NCBI GenBank assembly: GCA_039024375.1
Contig: JBCCQK010000425.1
Coordinates: 1 to 7,668 of the forward strand
Origin: JAFMDF01 sp039024375
GTDB taxonomy: Bacteria; Bacteroidota; Bacteroidia; Chitinophagales; Saprospiraceae
Direction: 5' to 3'
DNA: 7,668 nucleotides
Shown: positions 1-4,687 of the stretch, in pieces
Position numbering within the stretch: position 1 is the first letter of the stretch
Layout: each line of letters opens with the position of its first letter
Position numbers and translations under genes: made by a program
The notes under the pieces: generated by a model
Told to the model about the DNA's origin: nothing
What the model saw: the letters and a program-made list of their open reading frames with translations, nothing else
Databases searched by the model: none

Positions 1-52
1 ACAGTTCGTGTGCTGTTTTCATTATCTCCTTTCTATTAATCGTCTTTTTCAT
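1..52 (-). CDS. 5' end of a leftward gene, product unknown (partial)
   Basis: An ATG at 52-50 opens a leftward frame that has no stop before the window edge, giving 17 residues that begin MKKTINRKEIMKTAHEL. A second in-frame ATG lies at 22-20 and has an AAAGGAG sequence just upstream, so translation could start at either. The Arg-Lys-Glu-Ile-Met-Lys-x-Ala-His pattern is of a kind I associate with the first residues of small phage and prophage hypothetical proteins, but 17 residues cannot support a family call. It lies downstream of the 431-123 gene on the same strand, separated by a small hairpin, and may belong to the same leftward transcript. Confidence 0.5.
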   Translation of the reverse strand, partial: MKKTINRKEIMKTAHEL

Positions 53-82
53 ACCTTGGCGTTTATGGTGGTTAGTAAATAG

Positions 83-102
83 TGGGCTGAAAATTCAGCC
101 CA
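83..102 (-). terminator. Hairpin between two leftward genes, possible weak terminator
   Basis: TGGGCTGA at 83-90 pairs perfectly with TCAGCCCA at 95-102 around a 4-base loop. It sits about 20 bases past the stop codon of the leftward 431-123 gene. On the leftward strand the stem is followed by CTATTTAC, not a run of T, so termination would be weak. An mRNA processing or stabilising hairpin is equally possible. Confidence 0.4.
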
Positions 103-122
103 TTAAATCGTCCCATTCTCCG

Positions 123-431
123 TTAGTCTGTGATACACTTCAACTTGCTATTGAATTGCACAATCTCTCTAGCTTCCTTCACCATTCTTTTGGCAGACTT
201 CCACATCCACGCACAGGCGGCTTGGCTGAAATGCTTTACCAATGTTCTCACTTCTTGGTACAAGTCGCTTATATAAGACATTCGCTTACAGTATGTAACC
301 GCCTTTTCCATCGTGGCAAATGTTCGCTTGTATTGCTTCGCTCCGTTCTCCTTAATTCGCTCGATTGAAAATGTACCGTTGTTGTCTGTTATGTTGAATT
401 GGCAGTTGGAAATTTTTATTTGAGTTGTCAT
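123..431 (-). CDS. Small unknown protein, first gene left of the repressor switch
   Basis: This is a 102-residue soluble protein that I do not recognise. The first 40 residues look like short beta strands (MTTQIKISNCQFNITDNNGTF onward in alternating polar/non-polar order). The second half is a lysine- and arginine-rich helical stretch with HFSQAACAWMWKSAKRMVKEAREIV, amphipathic and possibly DNA- or RNA-binding. There is no signal peptide or membrane segment. It is read divergently from the repressor gene at 579, and its likely promoter lies inside the tandem repeats at 471-510. By position it is the first gene of the repressor-controlled transcript, where phages and integrative elements often keep Cro-like or anti-repressor genes, but no helix-turn-helix is apparent. 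The start at 431 has an A-rich leader and no clear Shine-Dalgarno site, like its neighbours. Confidence 0.65.
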   Translation of the reverse strand: MTTQIKISNCQFNITDNNGTFSIERIKENGAKQYKRTFATMEKAVTYCKRMSYISDLYQEVRTLVKHFSQAACAWMWKSAKRMVKEAREIVQFNSKLKCITD

Positions 432-464
432 GTCGTATCTTTTTCTTTGTTAATTATTATGCTT

Positions 465-472
465 CAAAAATA
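465..472 (-). promoter_or_regulatory. Bacteroidota-type -7 box for the leftward 431 gene
   Basis: Read leftward, these bases are TATTTTTG, an exact match to the TAnnTTTG consensus known for the main sigma factor of Bacteroidota. A TTG lies 20 bases upstream, inside the other copy of the tandem repeat, which fits the expected -33 spacing. Transcription would start near 458, leaving about 27 bases of leader before the ATG at 431. The box overlaps the first bases of one repeat, so a protein bound there would block it. Confidence 0.55.
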
Positions 473-510
473 CAAGTATTTTATTCACTATACAAGTATT
501 TTGTTCACTA
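471..510. repeat. Two tandem 20-bp repeats, probable repressor operators
   Basis: The unit at 471-490 (TACAAGTATTTTATTCACTA) is repeated directly at 491-510 with one change (A to G). Both copies lie between the divergent genes at 431 and 579 and cover the likely -7 and -33 positions of the leftward promoter. Repeats beside a Cro/CI-type gene are the usual place for its operators. That this repressor binds them is an inference. Confidence 0.6.
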
Positions 511-552
511 CTTTAAAACTTTAACACTTTTATACACGTTTTTTATTTATTA

Positions 553-572
553 TTGTGAATAAATAACTTGTA
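553..572 (-). promoter_or_regulatory. Inverted third copy of the operator-like repeat
   Basis: Read leftward, these 20 bases match the tandem unit at 471-490 at 17 positions. The differences are one base near one end and a two-base swap in the middle. The copy ends six bases before the repressor ATG at 579, so a protein bound here would sit on the leader or initiation region of the repressor's own gene. That is suitable for self-control. Confidence 0.5.
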
Positions 573-578
573 TTACTT

Positions 579-809
579 ATGGAAAAACTAAATCGAATCA
601 AAGAGGTATTAAAAAATCAGGGTCGTTCCCAATCTTGGTTGGCAGACCAATTAGAGGTTTCTAAAAATGCCGTTAATTCTCTTTGTTCTAATCGCTCTCA
701 ACCATCATTAAAAAAGCTAAACGAAATAGCCGATATTTTGCAGGTTGATGTTTGCGACCTCCTACATCGTAATTCCGTGGAATCCCAACTGACCAACCAA
801 AGCGAATAG
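579..809 (+). CDS. Cro/CI-type (XRE family) helix-turn-helix repressor
   Basis: This 76-residue protein is almost entirely one DNA-binding domain. Residues 18-60 carry the helix-turn-helix (SQSWLADQLEVSKNAVNSL), followed by the typical NRSQPSLKKLNEIADILQVD continuation and the DLL ending seen in many short XRE regulators. There is no C-terminal dimerisation or LexA-like peptidase domain, so RecA-driven self-cleavage is not expected. It is the first gene of a tight rightward operon: the next ATG begins 3 bases after its stop. It lies opposite the leftward 431 gene, with three copies of a 20-bp element between them, and the natural inference is that it controls that region. It could act as a Cro-like switch, a phage repressor or an element copy-number regulator. 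The family call is firm and the target is inferred. Confidence 0.88.
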   Translation: MEKLNRIKEVLKNQGRSQSWLADQLEVSKNAVNSLCSNRSQPSLKKLNEIADILQVDVCDLLHRNSVESQLTNQSE

Positions 810-812
810 CCC

Positions 813-995
813 ATGACGAAACGGGATATAGAACTTCGACAAGAAGTATTAAAACAGCAACTAACTTTAATCAATTTATACAGCGATGACTTTTTAGAAC
901 GATTAGGCAAAAAAGGCTTAGAACACTACATTGATGAAATTTTGGATGAAATGAATTATCTTGACAAACAATTAAAAAAATACGAAGATGATTAA
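813..995 (+). CDS. Tiny charged helical protein in the repressor operon
   Basis: This 60-residue protein of unknown function is rich in Glu, Lys, Asp and Leu. Two predicted amphipathic helices (about residues 4-24 and 26-58) suggest a small coiled-coil or helical hairpin that could bind another protein. There are no cysteines, signal peptide or membrane segment. Its ATG starts 3 bases after the repressor stop, and its last codons overlap the next gene by 8 bases, so the three are probably translated together. A role as partner or modulator of the repressor is only suggested by the location. Confidence 0.65.
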   Translation: MTKRDIELRQEVLKQQLTLINLYSDDFLERLGKKGLEHYIDEILDEMNYLDKQLKKYEDD

Positions 996-1167
996 ACCAA
1001 AGGTAGATACAGATAAGGTTTTGGTGACCATTAAAAAGACGCTCTATGACCTTCGAGACGTTGATTTTGAGTCAATGACCGAAAAGGAAAGGGCGGCATT
1101 TAGAAAAGAGTTGGACGAATCCAAAGATATTGCCCTATCTATTCTGGACAAAATCAAAGACAAGTAA
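988..1167 (+). CDS. Tiny 59-residue charged protein, last gene of the repressor operon
   Basis: The reading frame from the ATG at 988 to TAA at 1165-1167 encodes 59 residues beginning MIKPKVDTDKVLVTIKKTLY and ending DKIKDK. It overlaps the previous gene by 8 bases in another frame and stops 27 bases before a strong intrinsic terminator, which argues that it is a real gene. It is highly charged and helical, with a TEKERAAFRKELDESKDIAL stretch that would form one long amphipathic helix. I recognise no family. Like its neighbour it may be a small interaction protein. Confidence 0.6.
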   Translation: MIKPKVDTDKVLVTIKKTLYDLRDVDFESMTEKERAAFRKELDESKDIALSILDKIKDK

Positions 1168-1193
1168 CTAGGCTCTTTTGCCCAGCTTCGGGG

Positions 1194-1229
1194 AAAGACC
1201 TATCCTGTATTGGGGTAGGTCTTTTTTTT
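1194..1229 (+). terminator. Intrinsic terminator of the repressor operon
   Basis: AAGACCTATCC at 1195-1205 pairs with GGGTAGGTCTT at 1213-1223 (one G-T pair) around a short loop and runs into eight or more T bases. It begins 27 bases after the stop of the third operon gene. Read leftward the same stem ends in TCTTTCCCC, so it would be much weaker for transcripts coming from the right. Confidence 0.85.
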
Positions 1230-1234
1230 GTTGG

Positions 1235-1258
1235 TAAATCCACTAAATAGTGGGTTTA
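1235..1258. repeat. Inverted repeat between converging transcripts
   Basis: TAAATCCACT at 1235-1244 pairs along its whole length with AGTGGGTTTA at 1249-1258 (one G-T pair) around four bases. It stands just beyond the rightward terminator, where the leftward gene set should also end. No T-run follows on either strand. It may slow or process converging transcripts. Confidence 0.5.
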
Positions 1259-1343
1259 TGGAGTTTGACTTTTCCAACTTTGCCAGCCCTTTTTAATAGG
1301 TCAGTTGCGGTCAACGTGCGCATATTGTTTAAATGAGCCACCT

Positions 1344-1475
1344 TTAACCGAAGTCCATTCTAACCCTGTACTCTACATTGTAGTACCCTGTTTTGCCGTA
1401 GTTGGTCGAGCCGTACACGGTGATACCGTATTCGGCTCAACCTTCATAAATCCAAGAATACTTGTTTTTACGAAT
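1344..1475 (-). pseudogene. Probable coding debris on the leftward strand
   Basis: The 300 bases from 1168 to 1467 hold no intact gene apart from the terminator and hairpin at their left end. Read leftward, the frame with codons from 1475 gives IRKNKYSWIYEG, a TGA at 1439-1437, then 31 open codons (AEYGITVYGSTNY, GKTGYYNVEYRVRMDFG), then TAA at 1346-1344. The aromatic, glycine-rich, protein-like composition, together with a lack of ATG start and two in-frame stops, suggests the remains of a small gene that followed the 1701-1468 gene. I do not recognise it. A chance open frame cannot be excluded. Confidence 0.3.
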
Positions 1476-1701
1476 CCATCTTTTTCAACAACTCTGCTAC
1501 TCTAACCAATCGCTCCAAATAGGGCAAAAAGACACGTTTGCCGTTCTGCCGTCTGACCGTGGATAAATGCGCCTTAACGAATCGCTGCAAATCGGTAATG
1601 GTAGCGAAAGGGGCTAATTCTAATGATTCGGGTAACTCAATGCTGCTAAAGTATTGCTCTAATTGCTCAATATCTGCCGTCCAATCTGCTTTAGGGGTCA
1701 T
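1468..1701 (-). CDS. Small DUF6965-like protein
   Basis: This 77-residue protein has the pattern ADIEQLEQYFSSIELPESL, then ITDLQRFVKAHLSTV, then a lysine/arginine turn and LPYLERLVRVAELLKK. This order (acidic helix, ELPxSLxLxP-like segment, ITDxxxFVxxHL, PYxxRL) matches my memory of the DUF6965 group of small Bacteroidota proteins, which has no known function. The protein is soluble, helical and of the usual length for such proteins. Its ATG at 1701 overlaps the stop codon of the preceding frame as ATGA, implying coupled translation with the frameshifted 1944-1698 gene. It is probably an accessory protein of the mobile element. Confidence 0.72.
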   Translation of the reverse strand: MTPKADWTADIEQLEQYFSSIELPESLELAPFATITDLQRFVKAHLSTVRRQNGKRVFLPYLERLVRVAELLKKMDS

Positions 1702-1944
1702 GTCCTACACCGCTTTAGAAAGTTAATCAATTTGTCAGTCATTGCTTTAGGGGTTCGCATATCGAATGCTAATTTTTGCAGATGAGGAATTGAGTAAACC
1801 CATGTCTTTTTATCATCATTCCAAAGCATACCCGTATTTAATGCCGTTTCAAAATCTTGTTGATTCCATTTCTTTTTTTTGAATGGCTTTTATCAATCTC
1901 AAATCCCGCTTAGTTGGTCGGTCGATATTTATTGCTTTTGCCAT
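1698..1944 (-). pseudogene. Gene split by a frameshift at an A8 run, product unknown
   Basis: The ATG at 1944 reads MAKAINIDRPTKRDLRLIKA and then meets an A8 run (T at 1873-1880 on the given strand). The same frame stops about 12 codons later. With one A fewer (or two more) the frame continues as IQKKKWNQQDFETALNTG, then MLWNDDKKTWVYSIPHLQKL, and ends FLKRCRT with TGA at 1700-1698. That TGA overlaps the next gene's ATG as ATGA. The repaired protein would have 81 residues and is protein-like to the end. The downstream part has no ATG of its own before the run, and a stop precedes it. Possible causes are a true mutation, a homopolymer sequencing error, or transcriptional slippage or ribosomal frameshifting. 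No family recognised. Confidence 0.6.
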
Positions 1945-1992
1945 GATTACTTTTTGTTTTAATCGTATAATTTTAAAATAAAAATTTTTAAG

Positions 1993-2036
1993 CGACTTTC
2001 TACCATTTAGTAGGGTACTATCTCACCAAAGCGCAG
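1993..2036. repeat. Structured spacer between homing endonuclease and frameshifted gene
   Basis: The 150-base gap 1945-2096 has no gene. Near its middle ACTTTCT (with a CG pair and a G-T beyond it) pairs with AGAAAGT about 30 bases away. Inside this loop TAGTA-ggg-TACTA forms a small second hairpin. The left part, near 1965-1990, is almost pure A/T and would suit a promoter for the leftward 1944 gene, but I see no clear TAnnTTTG box. Confidence 0.3.
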
Positions 2037-2096
2037 AAAGTTGTTAAAATGGCTGTTTTGCGTGGTTTAAAATGAATTTTTGGTAAATGCTTATGA

Positions 2097-2822
2097 TTAG
2101 GCTACGTGTTTCCAAATTTTTCTACAATTGATTTCGCTTACAACTTGTTGACACACACCAAATATTTCAGCAATTTTCTTTTGTGACATTTCTTTATTTT
2201 TCAGCAATCCTCTAATTTCCAACACATTTTCCTCTGTTAATTTAGTACTGTGATTTTTACTACCTTTTTGATTGCCATTACCAAACTTAATACCATGTAT
2301 TACATTCTGTTTTGGTGTAACCCACTCTAAATTACTTAATGAATTATCAGTCCTAATTGAATTGCGGTGATTTATCCATATTGTATAATCGGTGTTAGCC
2401 AAAAATGCAATCCCGACTAATCTATGAACATACAATCCTACTCTGATTTTATTTTTCCATAAATCAACTTTGGAATATCCGTTTACTGTATTCTCTAAAC
2501 TCTTTAGTTGCTCACTTCTTTTATATCTTCTAATTAAACTTTTAATTCTACCCTCGCTAGATACCTTGTAATAACCCTCATAACCCACTACATCCCTCCA
2601 TATTTCGGGCATTTCCGTAATTGTCCAATTGCTTCCTTTAAAAAACTGGTCAACATCCGAGCAACCAATATTTTTCTTGAATTGGTAATTGAGACAATCA
2701 AACAGATAGTAGGCTTGGACTTTGGGGAATGTATCAACAATCTCCAAATGAGTGGCTAAGGCTATTTCAAACTGGAATGGCTCACCTTTATTCAATGCAC
2801 TGATTATAAAGATTTTCAACAT
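2097..2822 (-). CDS. NUMOD4-HNH homing endonuclease with an extra front domain
   Basis: This 241-residue protein cuts DNA at a specific site to spread its own gene. From residue 71 it follows the phage homing endonuclease order. A NUMOD4 motif (MPEIWRDVVGYEGYYKVSSE) is followed by an HNH_3 domain with VHRLVGIAF at 132-140, NH at 151-152 and NLEWVTPKQN at 164-173. A helix-turn-helix (KKIAEIFGVCQQVVSEI) near the C-terminus should read the target. The usual HxDG after the central NH is here HRNS, a variation near the active site. Residues 1-70 are not part of the family, and M71 (ATG at 2612-2610) is where such enzymes normally start. The gene looks more AT-rich than its neighbours, fitting separate arrival. 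A long inverted repeat lies just upstream. Confidence 0.87.
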   Translation of the reverse strand: MLKIFIISALNKGEPFQFEIALATHLEIVDTFPKVQAYYLFDCLNYQFKKNIGCSDVDQFFKGSNWTITEMPEIWRDVVGYEGYYKVSSEGRIKSLIRRYKRSEQLKSLENTVNGYSKVDLWKNKIRVGLYVHRLVGIAFLANTDYTIWINHRNSIRTDNSLSNLEWVTPKQNVIHGIKFGNGNQKGSKNHSTKLTEENVLEIRGLLKNKEMSQKKIAEIFGVCQQVVSEINCRKIWKHVA

Positions 2823-2837
2823 GATTTTTCTTTTTAG

Positions 2838-2890
2838 CGGACATAGATTAGGCTGTTCAATTGATGTCGATTGAGCCTAATCTACGTCCG
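2838..2890. repeat. Long inverted repeat in front of the homing endonuclease gene
   Basis: Bases 2838-2854 pair with 2874-2890 over 17 positions with a single A-C mismatch (CGGAC, then TAGATTAGGCT on one arm). Within the 19-base loop CAAT and ATTG can pair again. No T-run follows on either strand, so it is not an ordinary terminator. It stands in the leader of the leftward 2822 gene. Confidence 0.75.
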
Positions 2891-2909
2891 TATTGAGTTT
2901 TGTAATTGA

Positions 2910-2976
2910 CGATGTGAACTACATCGCCGTGGAAAGGTGAGAGGCGTAATACCCGCTAATTACGGTACTAATCGGG
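2910..2976 (-). other. Hairpin and possible pseudoknot after the exonuclease stop
   Basis: In the leftward RNA, CCCG (2976-2973, in the last codons of the nuclease gene) can pair with CGGG (2955-2952). The enclosed CGTAAT (2964-2959) can pair with ATTACG (2950-2945) further on, an H-type pseudoknot. A separate hairpin, CGATGT (2910-2915) with ACATCG (2921-2926), follows. Together with the inverted repeat at 2838-2890, almost all of the 145-base gap can fold. Confidence 0.35.
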
Positions 2977-3690
2977 CTTTAATTTTACATCCCGCTTAAT
3001 ACCCAGCCGTTTCATTTCTGCCCTTAACGCCTTATCAAATAATTGTAATCGCTCCAATAATTCTTGTATTTCATCTTCATTACGCTCCACTCGAATAATG
3101 ACCAATGGTTCGTATTTATTTCTAATATCGAATGACACAAAATCCACGTACTGCCTACCAGTTGTGAGCAAATGACCTACTACTTGGCTGTAATATTGCT
3201 CTGGTACTTGTCTCGAAATAACGGTCTTTACATGGTTGGTAGAAACGTATGGACACTTAATTTCAAGAACGCCTTCTGTTCCTATTAAACCATCGGGTGT
3301 GCCGCCACCGAGCCGAAGACCGGGGACAAGACGAAACTTTGCCTTTTTGACCTTCACGCCTTTTGCCTTTTCGTAGGCTTTAATAGCTAATGGCTCGTGT
3401 TCAATGCCCCACTGTAAAGCCTTTGCCTTGAAACTATCTTGTGGCTGACCTGTCATTATCTCCGCTACAATATCACTTAGGTAGGTTTCAGCCGTTTGGG
3501 TCAATCCTCCTTTGTTCTTACCACTTTTGGCAATCTTGATTTTTCCAAATTGGCTTGCTGTGTATCGCCCTAACCTCTGTTTCTTCCACCTTGCATAAGC
3601 AGAAAGGACGGGTTCGACTTCATCAAAGTTGGGAAGATTAAAACCTTCCATCCCTCTGAACCGCATATTTTCGGGAATCACTATTTTCAT
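2968..3690 (-). CDS. YqaJ-type (lambda exonuclease-like) phage recombination nuclease
   Basis: This 240-residue protein probably digests one strand of double-stranded DNA ends so that a partner can anneal the exposed strand. The PD-(D/E)XK core is complete: RYTASQFGKI at 42-51, WGIEHEPLAIKAYE at 94-107, the metal-binding Asp at 133 (GGTPDGLIG), Glu143 and Lys145 in LEIKCPY, and QYYSQVVGHLL at 165-175. The frame stays open up to an ATG at 3768, but I choose 3690. That ATG overlaps the stop of the upstream gene as ATGA, has AAGAAG just before it, and avoids an 82-base overlap. The preceding small OB-like protein is the expected place for the annealing or ssDNA-binding partner; no RecT, Erf or Red-beta gene is in the window. 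Confidence 0.88.
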   Translation of the reverse strand: MKIVIPENMRFRGMEGFNLPNFDEVEPVLSAYARWKKQRLGRYTASQFGKIKIAKSGKNKGGLTQTAETYLSDIVAEIMTGQPQDSFKAKALQWGIEHEPLAIKAYEKAKGVKVKKAKFRLVPGLRLGGGTPDGLIGTEGVLEIKCPYVSTNHVKTVISRQVPEQYYSQVVGHLLTTGRQYVDFVSFDIRNKYEPLVIIRVERNEDEIQELLERLQLFDKALRAEMKRLGIKRDVKLKPD

Positions 3691-4127
3691 TGCTTCTTGA
3701 CTTTTAGGGGTCTGATAGACCATGTTCTTACGGAGTTGCCCCGTTGGGTTTTCTTTACCCCAATCCACTTTATTTCTACCAAACTACCGATGGTGATTTG
3801 ATTTTGGACAAAGGTGTTGACCAAGATGGTTCCCATATTGACGTAGGTATTCTTTTCCTTGTCGAGTAGGACAACGGCGGGCAACATTTCCCCGCCATTG
3901 GTCGGTTGCTCGGTGATTCCCAAAAAGGCGAACCGAACGGGCTTGTTTTGCTCAAAGTCGTAGTATTGGGTAGCAATATTCAACGGTTCAACCTCTAGTT
4001 GGTCTATTTGGTCAAGGTTACCCGACTCGAAAAGGTCTTTAATTTGTGCCGTTTCGGACAGATTGAAGCCGATTTTGGTCACTTTTTGGGTCGGCTGTTC
4101 AGTAGCCGTTTTGGTTACATCTGACAT
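3687..4127 (-). CDS. Possible ssDNA-binding or annealing protein (OB-fold-like)
   Basis: This 146-residue protein is one I do not recognise by family. Residues 1-60 are polar and probably loose. From about residue 61 there are five beta-strand-like stretches: PVRFAFLGI, MLPAVVLLDKEK, YVNMGTILVNTFV, LVEIKWIGVKKT and VRTWSIRPLKV. The GSLVEIKWIGVKKTQRGN segment with a following Trp is typical in look of OB-fold ssDNA-binding proteins. It is joined to the YqaJ-type nuclease gene by an ATGA overlap, the position usually taken by a single-strand annealing protein. It lacks any RecT, Erf, Rad52 or Red-beta signature that I can see. Either an SSB or a small gp2.5-like annealing protein would fit; both are inferences from pattern and context. 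Confidence 0.55.
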   Translation of the reverse strand: MSDVTKTATEQPTQKVTKIGFNLSETAQIKDLFESGNLDQIDQLEVEPLNIATQYYDFEQNKPVRFAFLGITEQPTNGGEMLPAVVLLDKEKNTYVNMGTILVNTFVQNQITIGSLVEIKWIGVKKTQRGNSVRTWSIRPLKVKKQ

Positions 4128-4173
4128 ATTATCAAATTTTTATGAATGAATAATTTTGTTATTTATATACTTA

Positions 4174-4201
4174 CCCCCCACCCCCCCTTTCAACCACCCC
4201 C
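4174..4201 (-). promoter_or_regulatory. G-tracts in the leader of the ssDNA-binding-like gene
   Basis: On the leftward strand there are G runs of 5 (4201-4197), 7 (4187-4181) and 6 (4179-4174) bases, enough for a three-layer G-quadruplex with one loop of about 9 bases. They stand about 47 bases before the ATG at 4127. Two more runs (3 and 6) form the last codons of the HNH gene at 4285-4276. Their role is unknown. Confidence 0.4.
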
Positions 4202-4272
4202 TATTGAAAATTTGAGGTCTCACACAAACTTCGTTAAGGCGGCGTTTATTCGAGCAAGAAAGATAGAGATTA

Positions 4273-4668
4273 TCACCCCCCTCCCTTCTCGTATATCTTC
4301 ATAATATCCTCCCTGTTCTTCGGTATCATATCACCGTCATCGTTCCGTGTGTAGTCGATTAGGATAGGATTGTGCGTTTCTTTCCCCGACTTAATATTGT
4401 GGTGCCGTTCACACATCCCCATTAGATTGCGTATGTCAAACTTTGCGCCTCCACTCTGTACTCTAATCAAATGGTCTAACGCCTTGGCTTCGCTCACTTT
4501 GTTTTGCCATAGACATATCTGGCAAAACGGATGTCGATTGAGGTAAACCTTCCTTGTCTTTCTCCAACGTGGAGTAGCATAGAACTTGGAATCATCGTGT
4601 CTCCTTTGGAACTTCCTCTTTGGCGGTTGATAGGCTCGTTTCTTTTGCTTGCGTGGTATGTAAGGCAT
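4273..4668 (-). CDS. Phage-type HNH endonuclease
   Basis: This 131-residue zinc-binding nuclease has a very basic front end (PRKQKKRAYQPPKRKFQRRH, residues 5-24) that should grip DNA, then FYATPRWRKTRKVYL. The HNH core follows: CQIC at 49-52, DH at 65-66 as the catalytic pair, GG at 73-74, N81, and CxxHH at 86-90, ending with HNIKSGKE. The four metal ligands (C49, C52, C86 and H89) are all present. Proteins of this build often sit next to the terminase genes of tailed phages and help cut packaged DNA. Here no terminase is near and it lies among replication and recombination genes, so a role in that process, or a stray copy, is likely. The end is glycine-rich because of G-runs in the DNA. Confidence 0.87.
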   Translation of the reverse strand: MPYIPRKQKKRAYQPPKRKFQRRHDDSKFYATPRWRKTRKVYLNRHPFCQICLWQNKVSEAKALDHLIRVQSGGAKFDIRNLMGMCERHHNIKSGKETHNPILIDYTRNDDGDMIPKNREDIMKIYEKGGG

Positions 4669-4687
4669 GATTATTTTATTTAAAAGG

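Noticed and set aside
156..368. Rightward 70-residue frame opposite the 431-123 gene
   Set aside because: It is an antisense shadow; the leftward frame has the promoter, operators and better composition.
471..510. CRISPR-like array
   Set aside because: Only two directly adjacent units without spacers and no cas genes; the place beside a repressor explains them better as operators.
1305..1505. Rightward 66-residue open frame
   Set aside because: Its composition is low in charged residues and unlike a real soluble protein here, it lies opposite the 1701-1468 gene end and debris, and follows a terminator with no promoter visible.
2838..2976. Group I intron housing the homing endonuclease
   Set aside because: The nuclease gene upstream is complete with its own stop, no split gene is visible, and I cannot recognise the conserved P/Q/R/S core; a free-standing homing gene fits better.
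3688..3768. Longer start for the YqaJ-type nuclease at 3768 (26 extra residues)
   Set aside because: It would overlap the upstream gene by 82 bases, while the ATG at 3690 gives a standard ATGA overlap with a purine-rich site before it, and the extra residues show no family motif.
3776..3976. Leftward 66-residue frame inside the OB-like gene
   Set aside because: It is an out-of-frame Pro/Ser/Thr-rich shadow of the 4127-3687 gene with no separate start signals.
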